A stretch of 64,000 nt of DNA, taken from positions 17,826 through 81,825 of the forward strand of contig JBDRDD010000017.1 of the NCBI GenBank assembly GCA_043821115.1, given 5' to 3'. Shown one piece after another: positions 36,183 through 42,972 of the stretch. Every line of letters starts with the position of its first letter. Positions within the stretch are counted from its first letter, which is position 1. Source of the stretch: JBDRDD01 sp043821115 (lineage in GTDB: Bacteria; CAYTYR01; UBA6262; DAOVJB01). The notes beneath the pieces were generated by a model, which searched no databases, had not been told where the DNA came from, and saw only the letters and a list, made by a program, of their open reading frames with translations. The position numbers were made by a program, and so were the translations under genes.

Positions 36183-37465
36183 TGGATTTGCAAGAAAAAC
36201 TTAAAAATCTGCCGGATTCCCCCGGTGCATATATAATGAAAGACAGAAAGGGCAGAATAATATATGTCGGTAAAGCCCTCTCCCTTAAAAAACGTGTGCG
36301 CTCCTACTTTGGCTCATCCGGTGCTTCCAGCGCAAAGATAGCGGCGCTCATTTCCACAATCTCTGACCTTGAGTATATCGTAACTGCGACAGAGAAGGAA
36401 GCCCTCCTTATAGAGTTCAGTCTTATAAAAAAGCACAAGCCCAGGTATAACACAGATTATAAGGATGACAAGCGTTATCCGTTCCTTAAACTGACTATGA
36501 GCGAGGAGTTCCCCCGACTTGTCATGGTGCGCATTCCCAGGGATGACGGAGGCAGGTACTACGGTCCGTACCCTGACGGGACCTCTCTTAAGACAGCCTT
36601 GGGCACACTGAGACGGATTTTTCCATTGAGGACCTGCAGGGGTGCCAAATTGCCTGATCGTATCTGTCTTGATTACCATATCAGGCGATGTCTGGGACCC
36701 TGCATAAAAAAAGTGACAAAAGGCGTATATTGTGGTATAATAAATGAGATGGATTTATTCTTAAGAGGAGAGCACAAAAAGCTCTTTGAGCTCCTTGGGG
36801 ATAAAATGGCCAAGGCAGCGAACAAACTTCATTACGAGGAAGCCGCCAGAATAAGGAATGAAATAGCGGCTCTCGGAAGGCTTACACAGCGCATCCGCTT
36901 CAGGCAGATAAAAAAAGAGTCATTTTTAAGGGATATCTACAAGAAAGGAAGCGCCCGGCGCAAGATTGCTGATCTCAGAAAAAAATTAGGTCTAAAGAAG
37001 ACCCCCATGGTAATAGAGGCTTTTGATATATCCAATATAGGGGGAAAGCAGGCAGTAGGCTCAATGGTTGTTTTTGTGAGAGGTGAAGCTGCCAAGGCTC
37101 TTTACAGGCGTTTTCGCATCAAAACAGTTAAGGAAATAGATGATTATCTCATGATGCAGGAAATAGTGAGGAGGCGTTACAGCCGGCTACTGAAGGAAGG
37201 TCTTGGGATGCCTGAACTTGTATTGATTGACGGAGGAAAAGGACAGGTTAACGCCGTACTTGAGGTCTTAAGTGACCTCGGGCTCAAAGGTGCGAATGTA
37301 ATAGGTATAGCCAAAAAATCTGAGCATATCTTCGTGCCTTTTAAGAAGGAACCTGTTATCCTAGAGAGAACCTGTGATGCCCTTCATCTCCTGCAGCAGG
37401 TAAGGGATGAGGCACACCGTTTTGCCATAAACTATCACAGGAAATTGAGGAGTAAAATTAAATGA
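36182..37465 (+). CDS. uvrC: Short UvrC-like excinuclease ABC subunit C
   Basis: UvrC makes the dual incision in nucleotide excision repair. This copy has only 427 residues against about 610. It keeps a GIY-YIG nuclease (about 12-90; SPGAYIMKD, IIYVGKA), the four-Cys cluster (CRG...CLDYHIRRCLGPC), a UVR motif (about 200-235) and the RNase H-like active site (FDIS about 281, LVLIDGGKGQ about 345, RDEAH about 409). It lacks roughly 100 residues between UVR and FDIS and the whole C-terminal HhH2 domain. The stop overlaps the next gene by ATGA, so no frameshift is apparent. Confidence 0.9.
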   Translation: MDLQEKLKNLPDSPGAYIMKDRKGRIIYVGKALSLKKRVRSYFGSSGASSAKIAALISTISDLEYIVTATEKEALLIEFSLIKKHKPRYNTDYKDDKRYPFLKLTMSEEFPRLVMVRIPRDDGGRYYGPYPDGTSLKTALGTLRRIFPLRTCRGAKLPDRICLDYHIRRCLGPCIKKVTKGVYCGIINEMDLFLRGEHKKLFELLGDKMAKAANKLHYEEAARIRNEIAALGRLTQRIRFRQIKKESFLRDIYKKGSARRKIADLRKKLGLKKTPMVIEAFDISNIGGKQAVGSMVVFVRGEAAKALYRRFRIKTVKEIDDYLMMQEIVRRRYSRLLKEGLGMPELVLIDGGKGQVNAVLEVLSDLGLKGANVIGIAKKSEHIFVPFKKEPVILERTCDALHLLQQVRDEAHRFAINYHRKLRSKIK

Positions 37466-38253
37466 AGAAGTACCAGCTAAAATTATGGGTTATAATGACG
37501 TGCATATGCGCCGTGATACTTTCGTTTGCTCCTACGTCTATTTCCACGTCCGGGTACATGAAAATAACCCTGAAAAATGACAATGTGTTCTACGGGAAGA
37601 TAGCTAATGAGGAAGATAACAAGTTCTTGATAGACCTTGATTCCATATTTATAAGCTTGAAGAAGAACGAGATAAAATCTATGATACCTGTTGATACCCT
37701 TCCTTATACAAGCGAGGGCAAGGCAAATACGGTAGTCGTATCAAAAAGCGGCTATACGAAAGAGTCCATGGAGGAATTTATAGAGGCGCTTGGCATACGA
37801 TACAGGATAGACCCCGCCCTTATAAAAGCTGTCATCAAGGTAGAGTCAAATTTTGACAGGTTTGCCATATCCCGTAAAGGGGCGAAGGGACTTATGCAGC
37901 TTATGCCCGAAACCGCCCAGCATTTCGGGGTCTTTGACCTATACAATCCCTACCAGAACGTCGAGGCAGGTGTAAAATTCCTAAATATCCAGATTGGTGA
38001 TTTTGATGATGACATCAAGATGGCGCTCGCGGCTTATAACGCAGGGCCGGAGGCTGTGAAAAGGTACAACAGCGTTCCTCCTTTCCCGGAAACAAAGCGT
38101 TTTATAGCAAAAGTCCTTAATTATTACTATCATTACAAGCGCGGCAAAAGTATCATGGAACCCAGAAAGATCATCTATACCTTCTGGGATAAGAAGGGCA
38201 ATTATGTCATAACGGACATCCCGCCGACACAGGAGATCTACGTGCAGGAATAA
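37462..38253 (+). CDS. Lytic transglycosylase (SLT domain) with C-terminal DUF4124-like segment
   Basis: This exported enzyme cleaves peptidoglycan glycans. The 263-residue product has a signal peptide (about 1-25), a short beta-rich region (about 30-75), and an SLT domain (about 108-215) with catalytic Glu in VESNFDR, GLMQLMPET and ALAAYNAGP. The last 30 residues (YTFWDKKGNYVITDIPP) resemble a DUF4124 strand module. It overlaps uvrC by 4 nt. Confidence 0.9.
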   Translation: MKKYQLKLWVIMTCICAVILSFAPTSISTSGYMKITLKNDNVFYGKIANEEDNKFLIDLDSIFISLKKNEIKSMIPVDTLPYTSEGKANTVVVSKSGYTKESMEEFIEALGIRYRIDPALIKAVIKVESNFDRFAISRKGAKGLMQLMPETAQHFGVFDLYNPYQNVEAGVKFLNIQIGDFDDDIKMALAAYNAGPEAVKRYNSVPPFPETKRFIAKVLNYYYHYKRGKSIMEPRKIIYTFWDKKGNYVITDIPPTQEIYVQE

Positions 38254-38320
38254 GTTTTCTGTCATAAACCTGACTCAATGCTCAGAAAATAATAATTAAA
38301 ATGAATATAATATTATAGAG

Positions 38321-38355
38321 AGCCCGCATTTTATACTGGCGGGTTTTGTTTTTTT
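38321..38355 (+). terminator. Intrinsic terminator after the lytic transglycosylase
   Basis: CCCGC (38323-38327) pairs with GCGGG (38339-38343), extended by A-T and G-U pairs, around an 11-nt loop and followed by a T-rich tract. A 7-bp inverted repeat TTTTCTG/CAGAAAA (38255-38289) lies just before it. Confidence 0.75.
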
Positions 38356-38366
38356 GTAAAAGCTTT

Positions 38367-38437
38367 TTTATCGTCGATAAAGATGAGTTTTTCACTTATT
38401 TTTATAGTGAGTTTATTTTCTCGTCGGTGTCCGACGA
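38367..38437. repeat. Three successive inverted repeats upstream of a small basic gene
   Basis: TTTATCG-T-CGATAAA (38367-38381), TCACT-N9-AGTGA (38392-38410) and TCGTCGG-TGT-CCGACGA (38421-38437) occur in 71 bp. The first and third are each followed by an AAAGATGA(A/G)TTTTT-like stretch, so the module looks partly duplicated. The block ends 20 bp before the -35 of the next promoter. Regulator-binding sites or small hairpins are both possible. Confidence 0.5.
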
Positions 38438-38456
38438 AAAAAGATGAATTTTTTTC

Positions 38457-38486
38457 TTGACAATATTAGAGGGAAAAGTATATATT
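38457..38486 (+). promoter_or_regulatory. Promoter of the 44-residue basic protein
   Basis: TTGACA (38457-38462) is followed after 18 bp by TATATT (38481-38486), or after 16 bp by TATATA. The predicted transcript has about 65 nt of leader before the ATG at 38556. Confidence 0.65.
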
Positions 38487-38555
38487 AAAGTCAACAGCAG
38501 GACAGTTTGCTGAGGATGTTTTGGTAGCAACTCAAAATGGGAGGAGGTGAATCAA

Positions 38556-38690
38556 ATGGCAGAGAAGGTACAGAAGTGTGGTATCAAGAGGCAGGCAGGG
38601 TATCTTTATTTCATCGATAAGCAGGGTGATATTTCCAGAGTGAAGATGGCTCGCGGAGGAAAAAAGAAAAAAGCGAAAAAGAAAAAGTAA
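38556..38690 (+). CDS. 44-residue Lys-rich small protein, function unknown
   Basis: This ORF is below usual length cut-offs. It has a very strong ribosome-binding site (GGGAGGAGGTGA), its own near-consensus promoter and a strong terminator, so it is almost surely a real monocistronic gene. The protein starts MAEKVQKCGIKRQAGYLYFIDK, given here in part, has a DISRVKMARGG middle and ends in a run of 11 residues almost all Lys. The tail suggests nucleic-acid or ribosome binding. I recognise no named family; I believe similar short proteins occur in Omnitrophota-like genomes, but cannot confirm this. Confidence 0.8.
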   Translation: MAEKVQKCGIKRQAGYLYFIDKQGDISRVKMARGGKKKKAKKKK

Positions 38691-38714
38691 GTCAGCTATT
38701 CAATTAGACTTGAA

Positions 38715-38750
38715 AAAAATAGGGAAATAAACGGTTATTTCCCTATTTTT
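38715..38750 (+). terminator. Intrinsic terminator of the small basic gene
   Basis: A 16-bp stem (AAAAATAGGGAAATAA paired with TTATTTCCCTATTTTT) with a 4-nt loop ends in a T-run. The symmetry means it can work in both directions. Confidence 0.9.
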
Positions 38751-38776
38751 TATGCCGGAATGTCTTAAAATTTCTG

Positions 38777-38806
38777 TTGACAGTGATTTTGATTTTGTGA
38801 TAAAGT
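38777..38806 (+). promoter_or_regulatory. Promoter of the first PilZ gene
   Basis: TTGACA (38777-38782) and TAAAGT (38801-38806) are 18 bp apart, with TG one base before the -10 (extended -10 element). The ATG of the PilZ gene lies 39 nt downstream. Confidence 0.6.
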
Positions 38807-38844
38807 AGCAATTAGTTGTTGTTAGAGGTCGGAGGGGAAGTAAT

Positions 38845-39180
38845 ATGTCAGATGCCAATGAGAAACGTAATTACAAGCGGGCGAAAGTAAAGACGTCTAT
38901 CCGCTACAGGAAGATGAACGAATACTCCATACCGGCCGAGACTGATAACATGGGCGGTGGCGGACTGATGTTCTATTCTCCGAAGAACATACCTATCTCT
39001 ACGTATCTCATACTAGAGGTGCCCCTTCCAATTTTTCCTGCTCCTGTAAAGATACAGGGCAGGGTCGCATGGACCAGGAAGAACGAGGCATGGAACAACT
39101 ACAGCATTGGCGTGGAATTTACAAAGATACTCGAAGATGACAAGAAGAAGCTCATCGACTACATAGAGGCACGGCTTTAA
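38845..39180 (+). CDS. PilZ-domain protein
   Basis: PilZ domains bind cyclic di-GMP. The 111-residue protein is a single PilZ module with the RNYKRAKVKTSIRY region (an RxxxR-like basic motif, residues about 8-21) and TDNMGGGGLMF at the second motif, where the consensus is (D/N)xSxxG. The Ser is replaced by Gly, so ligand binding is uncertain. It is monocistronic with its own promoter and terminator. A second PilZ gene is at 63399. Confidence 0.88.
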   Translation: MSDANEKRNYKRAKVKTSIRYRKMNEYSIPAETDNMGGGGLMFYSPKNIPISTYLILEVPLPIFPAPVKIQGRVAWTRKNEAWNNYSIGVEFTKILEDDKKKLIDYIEARL

Positions 39181-39211
39181 GACAATGGCGGCATCAAATT
39201 ATATAATAATG

Positions 39212-39242
39212 GCCTACGGGAGCACTGTACGTAGGCTTTTTT
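39212..39242 (+). terminator. Intrinsic terminator after PilZ gene
   Basis: GCCTACG (39212-39218) pairs with CGTAGGC (39230-39236), an 11-nt loop lies between, and six T follow. Confidence 0.9.
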
Positions 39243-39256
39243 ATTAGGGATACTTT

Positions 39257-40012
39257 ATGAGCAGTATAAGGTTTCTGGGTACGGGTGGTGCGCGTTTCGT
39301 GGTCGCAAGGCAGTTGCGCGCCTCAGGGGGCATATGGCTTGAGCTGGAAGGGGCCAATATAATTATTGATCCCGGTCCGGGCAGTCTGGTCTCATGCGCC
39401 AGGCAGCAGCCGAAGCTTGACCCATCTTCACTTGACGGTATCATTCTCACGCACAGGCATCTTGACCACTCAACTGACATAAATGTAATGATAGAAGCCA
39501 TGACCAAAGGTGGCTTTACACGCAGGGGGATTGTACTGGTTCCATCTGATGCTCTTGATGAAGACCCTGTTGTACTTAAGTATGTAAGGGGGTTTCCACA
39601 GGAGTTGCTCGTATTAAAAGAGTCGGGCAATTACCATATAGGGGATGTTGAGATATCAACGCCTATTAGGCACATACACTCATCCGAAACATACGGGCTT
39701 AATATAAAAAAGGGGGGTATTTCCCTTTCTTTTATATCAGATACCTCCTATTTTGACGGACTTCTGGAGTGCTACAAGGGAGATATACTTGTTATTAACC
39801 TGGTCATGCTTAATCCTAAAAAGACCTTAAAACATATAAGTGTTTCTGACGCAAAAAGGATAATTTCCCACATCAAACCCCGAATGGCCATAATAACGCA
39901 TTTTGGCACTACCATGATAGACGCCGGCCCTGATAAAGTTGCAGATAAACTCCAAAAAGAGACGGGTGTAAGGGTGGTTGCTGCAGAGGATGGCATGAGG
40001 ATAGATCTTTAG
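39257..40012 (+). CDS. MBL-fold metal-dependent hydrolase
   Basis: The 251-residue cytoplasmic protein has the metallo-beta-lactamase fold. Visible are RFLGTGGAR (about 5), a DPGPGS strand (about 38) and the metal motif THRHLDHS (about 66-73), followed by FISDTSYF (about 155) and ITHFGTT (about 213). It resembles RNase Z-like or phosphodiesterase-like members, but the substrate is unknown. It is preceded by the PilZ terminator and so starts a new unit, though no clear promoter fits in the short gap. Confidence 0.85.
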   Translation: MSSIRFLGTGGARFVVARQLRASGGIWLELEGANIIIDPGPGSLVSCARQQPKLDPSSLDGIILTHRHLDHSTDINVMIEAMTKGGFTRRGIVLVPSDALDEDPVVLKYVRGFPQELLVLKESGNYHIGDVEISTPIRHIHSSETYGLNIKKGGISLSFISDTSYFDGLLECYKGDILVINLVMLNPKKTLKHISVSDAKRIISHIKPRMAIITHFGTTMIDAGPDKVADKLQKETGVRVVAAEDGMRIDL

Positions 40013-40023
40013 AGTAAAAAAAG

Positions 40024-40105
40024 ATGCCGGATTGTTAAGAAGGATTTCAGTTTCTGGGCATCTGATAATCTTACGTTATAGGAGGCGTAATTAACAATCC
40101 GGCAT
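40024..40105. repeat. 15-bp perfect inverted repeat folding as a three-way junction
   Basis: ATGCCGGATTGTTAA (40024-40038) is perfectly complementary to TTAACAATCCGGCAT (40091-40105). The 52-nt interior folds into two further hairpins: GATTTCAG/CTGA(T)AATC (40043-40070) and TTACG/CGTAA (40071-40090), stacked with no spare bases between the second, third and first stems. The last loop holds TATAGGAGG. No T-run follows. It lies between an MBL hydrolase and a sigma factor gene. It could be a structured RNA, a cis-regulator, or a short mobile palindrome. Confidence 0.65.
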
Positions 40106-40228
40106 TATTGGCGATTGGCTCCTGTAATATAAGTATACACCGGGCGGAGTATGCTGTCAAGGCGAGCGGGCAGACCGGAAAAAGGGAATCCAAAAACTGT
40201 TTTCAGCATCAAATAAGTGAGGGTAAAA

Positions 40229-40825
40229 GTGGCATTTGAAGATGAGGCATTAGTAGAAAAAGCACAGAAAGGTGATCACGCTGCTTTCGAGGAGCTCGTG
40301 AAGCGCTATGAGAGGAAGATATATAACCTCGCATACAAGATCATGGGCAATGCCGAGGATGCAAGCGATGTGCTACAGGAAACCTTCATTACAGCCTTCA
40401 GGAAACTTTCCACTTTCCGCCGGGAATCTAACTTCTCGACATGGGTTTACAGGGTAGCGGTTAACGTATGCCTTATGAAAAAGCGCAAGGAAAAGAAGAT
40501 GAAGACAGTGTCTCTCGATGTCCCAATATTATATAAAGATAAAGATGAGATCAAGAGGGAGCTTTCCGATGACTGGGCCAAGAATCCCCTGGCAACGCTT
40601 GAGAACAAGGAGTTGAAGGAAACCCTCAATGAAGCCATTAAATCCCTTCCGGAGGAATACAGGACGGTATTTACGCTTAAGGGTGTGGAGGGACTTTCTA
40701 ATAACGAGATAGCAAAGATACTCAAAATTTCACTTCCGGCTGTAAAATCGCGCCTGCACAGGGCGCGACTTTTTTTGAGGGACAAAATCTCGGAGTACTT
40801 CAAAACGCAGGAGACAGGAAAATGA
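40229..40825 (+). CDS. ECF-type RNA polymerase sigma factor
   Basis: The 198-residue protein contains sigma region 2 (about 10-80; EELVKRYERKIYNLAYKI, DVLQETFITAFRKL, STWVYRVAVN) and region 4 (about 130-190; SLPEEYRTVF, LSNNEIAKILKISLPAVKSRLHRA in part). It directs RNA polymerase to alternative promoters. GTG at 40229 has GTGAGGG upstream; the longer GTG at 40217 has none. The next gene overlaps by 4 nt and is probably its anti-sigma partner. Confidence 0.93.
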   Translation: MAFEDEALVEKAQKGDHAAFEELVKRYERKIYNLAYKIMGNAEDASDVLQETFITAFRKLSTFRRESNFSTWVYRVAVNVCLMKKRKEKKMKTVSLDVPILYKDKDEIKRELSDDWAKNPLATLENKELKETLNEAIKSLPEEYRTVFTLKGVEGLSNNEIAKILKISLPAVKSRLHRARLFLRDKISEYFKTQETGK

Positions 40826-41070
40826 TGGATTTTAAGAATTTTTGCCAATTTCTATCAGATTATATGGAAAATGAACTTGAAGCCGATATCTGCAGAGATA
40901 TGGAAGAGCTGATGGGTGAGGATTTCTGCTGCAGGTGTATGCTTAAAACCTTTAACAAAACGCTCGAGTTGTGCAGGGAAATGGAGCAGGAAATGATTGA
41001 AGTCCCCGAGCATGTACACATTAGGCTATACGAGGTGCTTCACATAGAGATTCAGGAAAACGAGGATTAA
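40822..41070 (+). CDS. Putative zinc-finger anti-sigma factor, small soluble form
   Basis: The 82-residue acidic protein has the LSDYMENELEADICRDMEEL start seen in zf-HC2-type anti-sigma factors and a Cys cluster (FCCRCML, about 35-41, plus Cys24 and Cys51). It lacks a membrane segment, so it would be cytoplasmic. Coupling to the sigma gene by ATGA supports regulation of that sigma factor. The metal site has an extra Cys and no obvious His ligand, which is unusual. Confidence 0.7.
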   Translation: MMDFKNFCQFLSDYMENELEADICRDMEELMGEDFCCRCMLKTFNKTLELCREMEQEMIEVPEHVHIRLYEVLHIEIQENED

Positions 41071-41187
41071 TCCCCCGACATACCCGCCTTAAAAACTTCA
41101 TATCAGCACTAAATTTCCCAAAAAAGGCTGAATCCCATTGAGATCCTCTGCATCATAATAAGTGAAAATGAATAGGAGGTGATTATC

Positions 41188-41643
41188 ATGGGTAGCTTGG
41201 TTCCATTTGATACGGGAAGGGAGTTGCTGAGCGAAGAAGCCGGTCTTTTCGACAAGTTCTTTAATAAGGGCTTTGAAGGGTTGAAACCCTTTGCGAGACT
41301 TCTGGCAAACAGACTTAAATTCCCGGCTATTGAGATCAAAGACAGCAAGGAAAATATAATGGTCAAGGCCGAACTGCCCGGTATAGAGAAGAAGGACCTC
41401 AAGGTTGATATAAAAGGCAATCTTCTTACCATACAGGGCCAAACAAGCAGAGAGAATGAAGTCAAGAAAAATGACTACCACTATATAGAGAGGATGTGCG
41501 GGAGTTTCTACAGGGGTATTCCACTATCAGCTTCAGTAGTGCGGAACAAGACTAGAGCATCTTATAATGACGGAATCCTTAAGATAGAACTCCAAAAGGA
41601 CACTAAAGAGAAATCAAAAGACGGTGAGATCGTCATTGAATGA
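41188..41643 (+). CDS. Hsp20/alpha-crystallin small heat-shock protein
   Basis: This ATP-independent holdase is induced by stress. The 151-residue protein has an N-terminal arm (about 1-45) and an alpha-crystallin domain (about 46-140; VKAELPGIEKKDLKVDIKG and a LSASVVRNKTRASYNDGILKI strand in part). ATG at 41188 is set by TAGGAGGT; the in-frame GTG at 41179 overlaps that site. A terminator follows. Confidence 0.93.
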   Translation: MGSLVPFDTGRELLSEEAGLFDKFFNKGFEGLKPFARLLANRLKFPAIEIKDSKENIMVKAELPGIEKKDLKVDIKGNLLTIQGQTSRENEVKKNDYHYIERMCGSFYRGIPLSASVVRNKTRASYNDGILKIELQKDTKEKSKDGEIVIE

Positions 41644-41675
41644 GATATTCCCTCTTACGGATCTTGCCTCTTTTG

Positions 41676-41711
41676 CGGCTGGTCCCGGTGCTCCTGGGCC
41701 AGCCGTTTTTT
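41676..41711 (+). terminator. Intrinsic terminator after hsp20
   Basis: CGGCTGG (41676-41682) pairs with CCAGCCG (41699-41705), with an inner CCC/GGG stem, followed by a T-run. Confidence 0.92.
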
Positions 41712-41748
41712 ATATAATTGATTTATTAATATGTACATTAAAAAACTC

Positions 41749-41777
41749 TTGACAATATTTTGGCATCTATATATAAT
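41749..41777 (+). promoter_or_regulatory. Consensus promoter of the PerR/Fur gene
   Basis: TTGACA (41749-41754) and TATAAT (41772-41777) are exactly 17 bp apart, a perfect sigma-70 promoter. It is overlapped by palindromes that probably bind the encoded regulator. Confidence 0.85.
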
Positions 41778-41797
41778 GATATTATCTAAAATCATTA
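41773..41797. promoter_or_regulatory. Candidate Fur/PerR operator
   Basis: ATAAT-GAT-ATTAT (41773-41785) is a palindrome overlapping the -10, and TAATGAT (41774-41780) is repeated inverted as ATCATTA (41791-41797). AT-rich palindromes of this type resemble Fur/PerR boxes. Autorepression is inferred. Confidence 0.55.
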
Positions 41798-41831
41798 TTA
41801 ACTAATAACCATTATTGTTAGGGATATTTTT

Positions 41832-42293
41832 ATGATGCAGGACATTCAGAAATTCAAGAGTGCACTTCATGGTTACGGACTCAAACTCACGCCACAACGT
41901 ATGGCTGTTTTTAGTGTGCTGTCAAAGACCAACGAACACCCGGATGCGGACAGTATATTCACAGAGGTAAAGAAGATACTCCCTTCGGTGAGTCTTGCAA
42001 CGGTCTACAGTACGCTGAAATCCCTTAAGAAAATAGGTATAGTCTATGAAGTCGGAAGCCTATGCGAAAGCAAGCATTTTGACGGCAATGTAGAGCCCCA
42101 TCTTCATCTAATATGCCTGGACTGTAACAAGATAGAGGATGTTCATGGCATGGGCAGAAAGGATCTCAGGCATTTAAGGGAATCTGTTGCCAGGGCAACG
42201 GATTATGACATTGTCAGAAGCTGTCTTAGTTTTTACGGTTACTGCCAGATATGCGCTCAGAAAAAAACAAGGAAAGCTGCCAAAGGCAGATAA
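41832..42293 (+). CDS. perR: Fur-family regulator, PerR type
   Basis: This metal-dependent repressor probably senses peroxide or iron. The 153-residue protein has a winged-helix DNA-binding domain (about 10-90; LTPQRMAVFSVL, ATVYSTLKSL) and a dimerisation domain with HLHLIC, CLDC (about 97-100) and CQIC (about 140-143), the structural Zn(Cys)4 site typical of PerR. It has a consensus promoter and candidate operator and heads the oxygen-defence island. PerR rather than Fur is inferred from context. Confidence 0.88.
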   Translation: MMQDIQKFKSALHGYGLKLTPQRMAVFSVLSKTNEHPDADSIFTEVKKILPSVSLATVYSTLKSLKKIGIVYEVGSLCESKHFDGNVEPHLHLICLDCNKIEDVHGMGRKDLRHLRESVARATDYDIVRSCLSFYGYCQICAQKKTRKAAKGR

Positions 42294-42310
42294 CTATACG
42301 GGGGATAATT

Positions 42311-42826
42311 GTGAAAATATACAGATGTATGGTTTGCGGGGAGGTCTATATAGGGGAGGCAAAGCCAAAGAGCTGTCCCTTCTGCGGGGCCCATGAAAAC
42401 TATTTCGTGCCGGCGGACGAGTGGCATCTTTTGAAGACCGATAAGCTTTCTAATAGTTCCAGGGACAACCTCATGAAAGCACTCGAGCTTGAATTGGACA
42501 ATACGAATTTCTATAAGGCCGTATCAGAAATATCAAATAGCAGCTATATACAGAGCATGTTCAAAGGGCTCTCAAAAGTTGAAAGGGAGCATGCCTCGGC
42601 CATATGTAAGCACCTGGGAATACAGAAACCGGATTACAAGAAGGGTTTTGATAAGGCCGTTGACTCCGACCAGGATAACATAGCCGAGGCTAACAGGAGA
42701 GAGAACAGGGCAGTAAAGTTCTATTCCGAGGCAATGAGCCAGGCAGTCGAGGCGGATATTAAGGAATTTTTCAAAGCAATTACACAGGTAGAGTCAGACC
42801 ATATAGTTTTGACCAAGCAGAAATAA
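42311..42826 (+). CDS. Rubrerythrin with N-terminal rubredoxin domain (reverse order)
   Basis: This is a peroxide-scavenging diiron protein. The 171-residue product has a rubredoxin-like knuckle first (CMVCGEVY...CPFCG, residues about 6-24) and a ferritin-like four-helix diiron domain after it (about 50-171; ALELELDN, EREHASAIC, ESDHIV). The GTG at 42311 is preferred; upstream ORF extension overlaps perR without a ribosome-binding site. It follows perR by 17 nt and is probably its target. Confidence 0.9.
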   Translation: MKIYRCMVCGEVYIGEAKPKSCPFCGAHENYFVPADEWHLLKTDKLSNSSRDNLMKALELELDNTNFYKAVSEISNSSYIQSMFKGLSKVEREHASAICKHLGIQKPDYKKGFDKAVDSDQDNIAEANRRENRAVKFYSEAMSQAVEADIKEFFKAITQVESDHIVLTKQK

Positions 42827-42847
42827 AAAGAAAGGGAGGTGAACAGC

Positions 42848-42925
42848 ATGAGAGTAACAGTCAAATATATGATTCGTCCGGTAGCCCACTGTAAAGAGGG
42901 CTGCTGTAGACTGTCCTGGGCATGA
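42848..42925 (+). CDS. 25-residue Cys-rich peptide, possible attenuation leader
   Basis: GGGAGGTGAACAGC gives a very strong ribosome-binding site for an ATG opening a 25-codon ORF that ends in AHCKEGCCRLSWA, with Cys15, Cys19 and Cys20. The stop codon lies in the loop of an intrinsic terminator (42911-42949). GCCCA at 42884-42888 can pair with TGGGC at 42917-42921 of that terminator's 5' arm. The layout fits a transcription-attenuation leader peptide controlling the downstream flavin reductase. A free-standing metal-binding microprotein is the alternative. Confidence 0.6.
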   Translation: MRVTVKYMIRPVAHCKEGCCRLSWA

Positions 42926-42949
42926 CGCTAAACTGCCCAGGCAGTTTTT
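42911..42949 (+). terminator. Terminator or attenuator overlapping the Cys-rich leader ORF
   Basis: CTG(T)CCTGGGCA (42911-42922) pairs with TGCCCAGGCAG (42934-42944) with one bulge and is followed by five T. Its 5' arm is the last four codons of the 25-residue ORF. Confidence 0.85.
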
Positions 42950-42972
42950 AGGGTTAAGTAAGGAGTAATTAA

